Source: Nipponacmea schrenckii (lineage: Eukaryota; Mollusca; Gastropoda; Lottiidae). Taken from it: 64,000 bases of DNA. The DNA is taken from contig JAUJPP010000005.1 in the NCBI GenBank assembly GCA_030562195.1, forward strand, positions 3,534,001-3,598,000, written 5' to 3'. Positions 38,801-50,800 of this stretch are shown piece by piece (position 1 is the first letter of the stretch; the number at the start of each line of letters is the position of its first letter). The notes under the pieces are model-generated. The model worked only from the letters and a program-made list of their open reading frames with translations. It ran no database searches and was not told the origin of the DNA. The position numbers and the translations under genes are program-made.

Positions 38801-41800
38801 CTGAAAAGAGAAAATGGATAAAAACTGAATTGTCAATGTGAACATTAGCCATTGTAAGAGATACCACACAATTGCAGAGGTTTCTGTCTACCAACTGATC
38901 TACAGGTCGTGCACGTTAAAGATCCCTCGACAATAATTGGAAAAACGCAAATAGAGTAGACTAATGCCGCTGTCCTGGCAAAGAATTTCTACATTGTATC
39001 CTATTTGACGTTGTTCGTTTTTTATTTAGCCATAAGATGCAGAAGAGTAGGACGTAAAACTCCATTCACTTAAATTAATTTGATTCCATACTTACAACAG
39101 TCAAAGAAGAGGTATGTCCACTTCGTCGTATTGGAATTAGTAGCCAGAGATTGACAGAACAGAACTGCATGGCTGTTGCTGCCACAGATTCGACCGACAT
39201 CACTGGCTCCTATAAATACGCCTAGGTTGTCGAAGGGCTCCCCAGTGCCCGTTGAATGCCACTTGAAGCACTCTCTGTACGTCGCGTCATTGAACTCCGA
39301 GGTACGGTTGAAATATAAAAATTCTTCTATGTCGACCTTTAATGCTGAAATAGAACAAATAAAGAGTAATCTTTTGGACTGCCTTTTCTCCTATGGTGCA
39401 GAAGAATGGGTCTCATTTCAATACCAAATCCCAGTTATGGATCCTGAATCTGTTGCCATTTTGTTAATATAAAGACGCATATACCTACGACAGGACGGAG
39501 AGTAATCTTTTGGACTGCCTTTTATCCTATAGTGCAGAAGAATGGGTCTTATTTCAATGCCAAATCCCAGTTATGGATCCTGAAATTGTCATTTTGTTCA
39601 TATAAAGGCGCATATACTTACGACATGACGGGATGTAACACTCTTCAAACGCAGCCGTTGCGATATCTACATAGCACCAGATGTTGGTATAGGAACGACC
39701 AGGATTGCGACATTGGTGTTTGCGCATGGATCTCGGAAATGCTTTGTCAATGAATGGCTGTGGAGCTTTTACGTCATACCAGTGGCGACATTTTTTACCA
39801 GTTACCGTATAATCGATCCGGCCAACGTAGTCAAAACCGTCATCTTTATCGGAACAAATCAAATCTGTAAAAATAAAAGTATATGATACGTTCGGGAGTT
39901 AGTTCGTACCAAAGAGCGGTGCGATAATGATGTCAAATTACTTGAGACTTTTGCTCGCAATGCTATTCAGCGTTTCATGCGAAAAAAAAAATATGCAGCC
40001 TACAACAATGCGGAGAAGAACCTTGGAGATGTAACGCAACATTGAACCCAAACTATTGCGCGTCTTACTTACTACAATCTACAATTGGGCAGTACGTCCT
40101 TTTGCATTCCCCAGTAAAACACCAGGGTCCATAATACTGGATGGCGTTGTTCGGATTCCTACATTGATTGGTCACAAGAGAGGATTCCAGATCGGGGAAG
40201 TTGAAGCTGGTGTTGTTACAGTACGTCCAGGGAAGGCACTCCTCACCCGTCACAGATACGTTATGCTGTCCTTTGTAATCCATACCATGGCTTTGACGAC
40301 GACATTCAACAGCTGAAGGACAACAAAAGAACAACATTGAAGGAAAAAACAGAATCACAGTTCAACATTTTCGAAGCCCGAGGAACCTAGTCTACCAGCA
40401 GGTCCTTGGCCAAACATTGGGTGCATTGATCATAGTGCATTAAAGATGGCTTCCTCTCTGTACTAAAACATATATATTGCTGAAAATGAGGAAAAGGGAT
40501 TCAGCACAATTCCAGTATTGCAAGAACCAACTAGAAAAGAAGACACCTAAAGAGATTCCACCTTTTCCAAGCCACTTGGTACCGAATATCCGGATTTCAC
40601 AGATACTAATATCGATAACATTGGAACTGGATTTCACGATCACCATTGATCCAATCGGGTATTCTTTACATGCGAAGGGTCTTACGGTCGGGAAATCCGT
40701 ATTGGACTGTTTACACACGGTCTCTCGTTGGTTATTTTTCACTAGTATGATCAAACTCTCCCATGTGATGTTAGCTACAACAGAAAAAAAGTCTTGAATG
40801 TTTTTTGGGTCATTAGAGTCGTCACCATCTGGTTCTGATGGATATGTTTTCTGAATATAGCTCATATACCCAACCCTTCATGGAACAACTGATGCTATTC
40901 TGTGACTGGGTCATACTTTGTGACTGGTTAATCAAGTGTAAAGTATATTGAGACGTTTCTCCAGTTTCTGAGCTTATGCATATACAAGTACCTTGGAATA
41001 ATCGCTACCATTCTAACACTGGGCTCATGAACTCGACATCTCTTTAAGGGAGTCCACATAAGTCTTAAAGTCATAAAGGAAATACTGCGTTTACCTGATA
41101 CGGTTACAACTACTTCAGAGACTTCGTACAATGTGTTTAGCGTGAACGTGTACTCTGTTGCCGAACTATTGGTACACGTTGAATCGTTGTCGTCGGAGAG
41201 TAGTCCGATATCGCCCACAACCGTTTCGTTTGGTAGGAACATGGTCAGATTTGGGTCCTCTGAAATAAAACCACCATCCATAATTTGTTAAGATGCAAAT
41301 CGTATGTTTAAGATCCAAATCCCACCAAACCACTTACCAGTAGATCTTAGTTGGATACTTACCAGTACATCTAAGTCAAATACTTACATGTGCATCTGAG
41401 TTGGATATTTACATGTGCACTTTAGTTGGATACTTACCTGTGTATCTTAGCTGGATACTTACCTGTGTATCTTAGCTGGATACTTACCTGTGCATCTGAG
41501 TTGGATACTTACCAGTACATCTGACCTGGATACTTACCAGTACATCTGAGTTGATTATTAGACCAATCTCTTGACGTAAAACACCCTGTTCCAGCCCCAC
41601 CACCCTTGTTATAAAAACCGGATACACATGTGTAGCTAGCCGTATTAGCATCCTCGATCTTATACTGTTTGGCATATGAGAAAAGCGGTCGACCACATTC
41701 AGCTGAAAAGGATTTAAAGGTATACAGTTTAGACGTCTTCATTGTGCCTGCTTTACAGAATTAAACATCGACGTGTTCGTGTCTTACCAAAGGAAACTTG

Positions 41801-44800
41801 TCAGTGGAAGAGACGACAGTCTAAGTATCCAGATCCCTAGTAATGTTCACTTGTAAAAAGAAGGTAAAAAAAGGTCATATCTCAACAATAATGAAAGACT
41901 ACAAAGGCTAGAATGGGTTAAGTAACCCCGATGATATCGACGAAACTAATTATCTAAGGCGAGAATGGGTGAATTAAGTTAAAGAACATTTACGAAGCGT
42001 TGCTTAAAAAATAATGCTATGCGTACCTTTTCGAGGTCGTCCTCTGATTACGATGTTACAAAGAGTCATTGGTGTCTCCGTGGGAAATCCACCGATAAAG
42101 CTCACCTCGTCACCGTAGGTTATTATAGGTGGGTACTTGTAATGCTTGCCTTGTTTGGGGTTTTTCATAGCTTTATATACTGATTGGTCAACCTTTACCG
42201 TAAAATTTACCGGCATTGCATCTTGAAAATAAAATAGAATGGAGTTATTCGAGGTAACGTACACGTGAAAGTCTTCGACAGTGAAAAAAGATAACGAAGA
42301 GACCATTTGGTTCTGAGTTAATGAAGGTAGAAAGTGAACTGGTTTCCGAGTCTTCGGGTGAAGGTGTATCTTGGTCGAAGAGCTTTGTTTATATGGCGCA
42401 AAGTGGACTATCGAAGAAAAGACCGAACCCCCAGCTCTAAATGGGCGCAGAACATCAATGTTAAGAGGTTTGGTAAAGGATAAACTGGAAGAAAGGATCC
42501 TCATTATTCCAGTTTACCCAGCTGTTAATAGGTACAGATAATCTCAAGAGGTTTGGTCAAGGATCACCTAGTAGAAAAGATCCTCACTAGACATAGGACT
42601 GTACTTACCCGAGCTGTTTGGAAAGGTAAAGGACATCTGATAAAAATCGTAAGGTCCTCCATGCGGCGTGTTACGGAAGTCCAATTTGATGATCGTCCGG
42701 TTGTCGGGTCCGCTACTGTAACACGTGCAATCCTTCACGTTTTCGGACGTTAAATGTTGCGAAGGATCTGATTCGCTATTGGTCGGAGTTATCATATATT
42801 CGACGCCTTGGATGTTTGCCAAATTTTCGGGAACTGAAAGTGAAAAGATTCTAAATTAGCTATGTGGTCAATCTGAAAGAGGTGTGTAAAGAAAAGGATA
42901 ACTATCCCATTCGGAAGAGCATGAAGAGCATTATTCAGCACAAGAATATGAGGATGGAAACGATGCTGATGGTTAGGATATTGATGGTCATGTAGCTGAT
43001 GCGAATGACAATGACGATACTGATGCTGCTGATGGTAATGAAGGCAATTTCTAATGGTAATGATGCTTATGGTGATGATGCTGCTGATGATAATGATGGT
43101 AATTGGGATGATGGTAATGATTCTGATGATGTAAGTGGTGAATGTACTGATGCTGATGAGGATGATTTAATGATGCTGTGTTGATGGAATGGGGTTGGTG
43201 ATTGTGACGTCATAGAAGAAGCTGATGATTGAACTTGCTGTTCATTGATTCTTTGTTAACCACCGTATCCTACACATAGAACTCAATCACAATAAATGAT
43301 AAACTTTCGGATTCCTTTTAATTCAATTCATACATACGTAAATACATGGACAAGATCCTCTTACCAAGACACATGGTTACGCTTTCGCTCCATCTGTGCT
43401 CCTTGCATACACTGATCATATCTGTAGAGGAGGTCTCAAACCCGTCCAGACATCGGTAGGTAGCCTCATCACCAAAGTTTGTCCCGTCAAGGGAGAACAA
43501 GTAGGCGCCGTAGAAATCAGGCGGGTGTCCACAATTGGCTGGAATTTAAAGATCAATAATTGAAGTCCGGTGGAAATGAACACCTGGTGGTTCTCTGCAG
43601 TTGTGTGTCCGCCTTGGGTATCGCTGACGTGCTGGGCATGCTCGTGGTTCTGGATAAGGAACATACGACAAGGGGTGAAGCAATGGACATGAATGAGTCG
43701 AAGCACGGCGGTGGAGAAAAATCTTACACCACACATCCCTGTGGCTTCCGGAAAAGAAAAATATTACGGAATGCAACGTTCGTGTACACGCACAATATTT
43801 TACTTACTTTCACATTGCGGTGGATCACCGTACCATTGTCCGAATTGATTACACTGCCGCATCAGGTATCCGGCGACGTGGTCGAACGTGTCGTAACATG
43901 TATACACAGTTATGGAAGCAAAGGTCATATCGCTGAGTATTCGGTAAGCGTTTGTTACGGGAGCAGGTTCTGGACAGATAACGCCTGGTGTAATATTTGA
44001 AGCTGAAAAAGTCGAAGAATAATTGGAATTGTGGCTTTAGGATGAAGTGAATGGAATGTGAGTCTTAAATGGTTCATGTGGGATTTGTGAGAACATTACT
44101 TGTCCTGATGATGGCGTAGTATCAAAAACCTGCTTTAAATGAGCTCTCAAGTCAACTGATAAACAACATTCTTAATGTTAGATACGGGTTTTTAATATCA
44201 CCCCTCGGGAATATATGCTATATATATATTAATGTCAATCCATACATAATATAAACTACTATACATTTATGTGTTCTTTATCAATAATAAAAGAGCACTC
44301 GAGTGTTCAAACAAGTGCTAAGAAATCGAACTCATCTTTAATGATTTTTAAGAAGCGCACTCGATTCATATCTATAATTGGTTCGTGTTAAGTGCCGTGA
44401 CTCATTTCTCGACACTTTAAATGGAAGTAAAAAAGGAGTGTCATAATGGTTAGCACTTGTGGGTGATAATTGCTTTTGAAGTCTTTTATTCTAGATATCG
44501 GACAAACATCTTTTTTTTTAATGATCGTAATGGAAATTTGAAGAAACCGAAGAAACAGAAATGACCGGAAACATTTAAATTTTAAACGACAAAGATGTCT
44601 AAATAATTGATCTGTTGGAGCACGTTCTGATCGGATCCCAGAGATACAGTTTTTGCGGACTAGGAAAGTACTGTGCTTCCATTTGATATTTAAATCTGGA
44701 GGAAATGTCCCCGGAGAGAGAGTCTTCAGTACATCTGATGAATGGATTTGTTAATCAATATTTATGTTCTTAGATGCTAATATATATCTAAAGGCAGCAT

Positions 44801-47800
44801 CTCATGTAGAAAATTATCAACCGAATCATCACATATATTACAATTAGCATTTTAAGCGTCTGGTCAATCCTGACTAGATAATAGGAACCTAGATAATTAG
44901 ACTTGAACAAATATACATTTTTATATACCGATATCATTTCTATCTGGGAGAGCATCTTTAATACAGAAATTTGTATTTCATTCGGAAATTTTCAAATTTT
45001 TTATTATTTTTTTCTTTTTGGGGGGGGGGGGGGAATTTTATAGAGACTCCGAGTGCACCCTCTGAAATTTTGTATATATATGAGACAGTCACATGCAAAA
45101 GATGGTATTTTTGTAAGTATTTGTAAGTTTTTGTAAGTTTGTCTAATGTAATACAATATGATTAAATCAAAGATATTATAGTACATGTATATGATTTAAA
45201 TATTGTCAATATCTAACTGGGATTCTTACTTTAAAGTCATTAAAAACAAATGTAATGAATTAAAGAATTATAAATTAGATTACATTGCGTTAACGTATTT
45301 TAAGAGAAAGCATATATCATGGTTTTTATTGAATTTGTAAATAGAAACTTAAAACTTGCTTATTTTAAAAATAAACTATTTTTAGAAATTATAAAGTCAG
45401 CCTGATAGGGTTCAGTGACACCGACAATTCAATATTTACTTTTTAACTCTTTTGTAGTTCAGTTATGCTTTTATAATAATAATAATAAACGCTTTATTTT
45501 ACATGGGTCAGAATCAGGTCCAATACACAAGAACATGGTCCTGTTTAACATTCAGCCCATGGGGGCAATACAATGGAAACAAAAAAACAAAAAAGCAAAA
45601 ACAAACAATATTTCAATATTCAAATCGTACATGTGCGTTTAAGAATGACTATTAAACACAAGGTATTAATAAAGGAAGCGAAATGATGGTACGACGTGAC
45701 GGATATACATACCCCTTTAACGAAATTTCTTACCAGAAAGGTTCTCCAGATCATTGCCTGAACATTCAGCTCCACCATTGGATGGTTTCGGACAGTCACA
45801 TGACCTGGTCCGACTGTATTGATAGGCGGAATTCAAATTGGTTGTCTCGATCCAAAACGACCATGCGCACCATTGGCCATTGATAATATCTGAAATGAAA
45901 AAGTGTAAATTTCATTTCAATATTTCATTTCACTTCATTTCACTTCATTTCACTTCATTTCACTTCATTCACTTCATTTCACTTCATTTCACTTCATTCA
46001 TTTAAAAGAATTCTCCACTTACAACAGGATTGGAAGATGACTTAAAATGTAGCAAACGGGGCCTCTGTCTATTAGAGAAAATATTTAACCCAAGTTAGCA
46101 TGATCATATAGAACCGAACCAAACAACATCACCCCAACCAGCTTGTCATGTACTCTCCCTTTGATGTTCATTTGTACATGTCTAGGACAATATTCCAATA
46201 ATTCATTCTTTTCGTCTTTCATTTCTTCTCTCATTTCCTTCACCATTCATTCTCTCGTAATAACTATTGACACAACCCGGTATATCCATACGGCTTTTTA
46301 TAATAAGTTATTACACCGCTTTGTTCCTTGTCGGAAATTGCTGATCCTTATCAGCTGGTTTGTTACATACCAAGAAAAGCGGTGTACACCCTAGATAATT
46401 ACGTTCTAAATTAGTCCGGTAATTAAAAGTTCTACTAAGGTATGTGAGTTTTGGATAACAAACCTTTGATCAATCATCTAAAGTCTGGTTATTAGGATCT
46501 AGATTAGTACGGTAATTTAAGGTGTATGAGTTTTGGATTTTGATATTTTTTATATTTCCGGTCGTATCCGTCCTCTTTTGTAGCTGGGGGTGGCTGACTG
46601 AATGACTTAAGGTCAGCAGATTTTCAAGCATCGACCAAGATAAAAACCCACGATCATTAAAAAGTTATTCGTCTCGGATTATAGCACTTGAGAGCTTATT
46701 TGGCTACAAAAGGCTACGACCTTGAATGAATTTTCCCCATAGAGTATTCAAGAGAGTTTCATTGCAGACCTGAATCAATAATATGTTTAGTTGCGATAAT
46801 GAAATGTTAATGAGGCCGTTATTTATTGTTTTTTCACTATTATGCTTATCTGTTTAAACACAGCCAAGAATCGACTATTAGTGGAGCACTCCTTATACCA
46901 ACAATTGATCTAGTGGAGCACCGTTGCTCTAACGTCGTATCAATCCCGAGCGGTTTCCGTTTGTTGCTGAAATGACGTTTGTTTTTTTAGACTTATTATC
47001 TATTAATAATTCACTTATATAAGCTATTCTATTCTTATTCCTATTCCCATTCCCATTCCCTTTACTATTCTCATTCCCATTACTATTCTGAATCCCATTA
47101 CTATTTATAACCCTATCCCTATCCCTATCTCTATTCCTATCCTATTCCTATCCTATTCCTATTCATATCCCTATCCCTATCTCTATTTCTATCCTATCCT
47201 ATCCCTATCCTATTCCTATCCCTCTTCTTATACTTATCCTTATCCCTATCCCTATCCCTATCCCTATTCCTATTCCTATTCCTATCTTTATCCCTATCCA
47301 TATCCCTCTCCTTATACTTATCTTTATCCCTATCCTATCCCTATCCCTATCCCTATTCCTATCCCTCTCCCTCCCCCTCTCCCTCTCCTTATCCTTATCC
47401 CTATCTCTATTCTATCTCTTCATTCATTCATTCACGTCGTTACTTTACTTTATTCAAATCAATCAATCATTCGATTTTTAAATAAAATCTTTGTATGAAA
47501 TTTAAACCTATTCTATTCTATTCTATTCTATTCAATGTGAAATATTAAATCAATTATTAAAAAAGCTTTGTAAAATTGTATCATACCATATAATGTAAGA
47601 GGAATCGGGTTACTTTTAAATGTGGGTAGAAAACTCTTGTCACTGACCACTAACAATGTCTATTCATTAAAATCGTATTACAAATTCCTATTTATTTCGT
47701 TTTCTGATATTTTAAGCTAGATTGTAATCTAGATATGTTTTTTTTTCCAAAGACCACCCGAATGGTAGTATTTTAACCAATCAAAGCTCGGCATTTCAAA

Positions 47801-50800
47801 CTTGTTCTTGATTACAACGGAGACAGAAGAGATCTTCGGTTTCCTCATCCACTGGCAAACAGTATTTTACATGAATAAAGGTGGCTATCGCAGCACAATA
47901 TAGCGATATAGTACAAAATGATAATTACCTATCTCCCATGAAGCCGTTTCTCTACTGGACACTGTCATTTTAGATACATTGAAGTTACTTGCATTGTATT
48001 CCATAACTAGATAATCGCCTAGAACCGCACCCACTCCAACTTGGAGCAGACCCCGAGTCCAGCTGATCCAAAGCGTAAGATAGTTGTCGGTCGAATTTAG
48101 GTAGTCCCCGACCCGGAATTCGTACGCCTCTGTACAATTACATAACTCGGGTTCGTTCGAACAATTTGCGTTGAGTTCGCTCGTTGAGTTCAAATCCCCG
48201 AATGACGAATTTCGACAATACATAGCTTGGTCAAGAGTTGCGTTCGATCCTGATGCTGTTGAGTTCGTATTCATAGTTGAGTTCGGTTCCATAGTTGAGT
48301 TCGGTTCCATAGTTGAGTTCGGTTCCCCAGTTGAGTTCGTTTTCACTGTTGAGTTTGAATTCACAGTTGAGTTCGTTTCCACTGTTGAGTTCGTTTCCGG
48401 AAATCTATTTGGGTTCAAACACGACAACCATGGACCTTGGCTGACTGATGACGGAATAGTCGTGTCACAAAATGTACAGTTGTGGGTACAACAGTTATCA
48501 TTAGATGTGTTCGCCGTATTGGACAGTACGGTTCCGTTGCTGCAAATTGTACAGTTGCTTTCGCAGCAGTTGCTATATGGACTTGTCGTCATGTTTTCAT
48601 GATATGTTTCTGTAAAGTTTGTATTTGCTGCTACGGACGTTACATTTTCACCTGTATGCTTCTGAAGTCGCCCCTTGTGTGACGGTCGTTACATTTTCAC
48701 TGTATGTGTCTGTAATGTTTGTATTTGGTGTTGCGGAAGTTACGTTGTTATTGTATGCTTCTGAAGTGACGCCTTGCGTTTCGTTTGTTACGTTTTCACT
48801 AGATTCCTCTGTAATATATTCAAGCGGCGTCACAGACGGTGTCGTAACATTCTCGGTGTACGTTTCCGTCATTGGATTTGCATTTTCCGTAGAATTCGCT
48901 GCGGTTTGAGATGTCACAGTTTCACTTGATGTAAAAGCACTTACAACGGTGGTTGCATACGTTTGAACGGAAGTCGGATTGCCTATTCTAAACACTTCAC
49001 AATCGCATTCAGATACGTTTTGTGTGAATCCGAATGTAAAATTAAGTGTCGAATACTGCATAGTGATGTTGGTGCAACTGCTGTCACAAGAGGTCATGGT
49101 CATTTGGCTTTGGTCTAACCCAATGATCATTCGTTTCGGATTCGTGTACAGGCCACTATTCGAATGCAGTCCGATTTGAATTTCAGAATGTTTTCGAACT
49201 CGGATCACTAAATTGTCATAATTTGCTATTTGGACTCCCTTGATTGACAACTCCTGGGCTGAGTTGTTCGTAGAAGCTGGTATAGTTGATGCTGCACCTG
49301 GGATTAAAAAGCGAACCTTTAAAATATTGGAGATAAGCTTACCAAATATATTTGCTTGACAATGCCCTTAATGTTAAGTCAATGTCCTTATGCCAGCCAA
49401 TGGCTGTCATGCTAGTCAATGGCTTTCATGTTATAGTCAATACCCTTCATACTAACCCATCGTCATTCAAGCTAGTCCAATGTCATCCATGTTAGTCAAT
49501 GTCATCCATCCTAGCCTATGGCTTAGAAGCTAGTCAATATCCGGTATGCTAGTCAATATCCTTCATGCTAGTCAATGGCTTTCAAGCTAGCCAATATCTT
49601 TCATGTTAGTCAATGGCTTTCATGCTAATCAATGCCCTTGAAGCTAGTCAATATCCTTCATGTTAGTCAATGCTCGTTTATGCTAGTCAACATGTGACGA
49701 TATGCAGCTTGGTATCCAATGATAATGATGCTTCAAAATTCAAGACCTATTTCTTACCATGATAAATTCTATGACAAAGACCCGGAAGCATATCTGTACA
49801 CGGGACACTTTTCCACAGGAAGAACCCTGTCGTGATCATTGTTGTACATGACCTGTTACGACCAACCTTGGGCTCGCCTGGTTGCCAGTGTGTCCATATT
49901 ATTGGGTTACTGACGTGGTGGTAGTCTATCCACGAAGGTTGGTCATCCGAATCTTCCTCGGACCTTTTGACTCCAATCCACACGCTTTCAAATTCACTGC
50001 GGAAAAAGACATTAAATCGATGTTTTGGATTAATACATGTGGATAATGCCATGTAGTGTGCAATGAGAGACTTCAATTCTCCTTACTTTTTGTTTTATAA
50101 GTAAATAGAACGAATATCAATACATGTGTTTTCTAGGGCTATGCTTGAAATATAAAAAAAAAATATCATCTTGCATAACAAAACTCGTATCTCACCTAAG
50201 GCTGCCGTTAAGAGCTGCATGTAGTGCCAGTACGGGTTCCCAACCACTGAATGTTGCTAACCTACCATCATGTCTTTTACAGATATTGTTGGTTCCGGAA
50301 GCCGACTGTCTTGTGGGAATAATCCAATAGCACCTGTCTATGACGACCACTCCCCGACATGGGAAACCGCCAGCGAGGACTGAAACGACAAGACATAAAT
50401 TCAAATTCTCAAAAGTATTACGAACTTTACTTACCAAAAAGAAGAACTTTACTTACCGACAGGAAGAATTTTACTTACCAACAGGGAAGAACTTCACTTA
50501 TCGACAAGAAGAACTTTACTTACCGACAGGGAAGAACTTCACTTACCGACAGGAAGAATTTTACTTACCGACAGGGAAGAACTTTACTTATCGACAAGAA
50601 GAACTTTACTTACCGACAAGAAGAACTTTACTTACCAACAGGGAAGAACTTCACTTATCGACAGGGTAGAACTTTATTTACCGACAGGTAGGCTTTTACT
50701 TACCGATAGGGAAGAACTTTACTTACCACAGGGTAGAACTTTTTACCGACAGGGTAAGAAGCTTTACTTACCACAGAAGAACTTTACTTACCACAGGGAA

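Noticed and set aside
47025..47425. Interstitial telomere repeat
   Set aside because: Units are CCCTAT and TTCCTAT, not CCCTAA; a generic pyrimidine hexamer array.
48605..48652. A 42-bp micro-intron explaining the frameshift in the lectin gene
   Set aside because: A GTGAAA...TTACAG segment exists, but removing it leads straight to a TGA; 42 bp is also too short.
49380..49690. The GCTAGTCAATG array as another junction-derived repeat
   Set aside because: No unit resembles either flanking splice junction.
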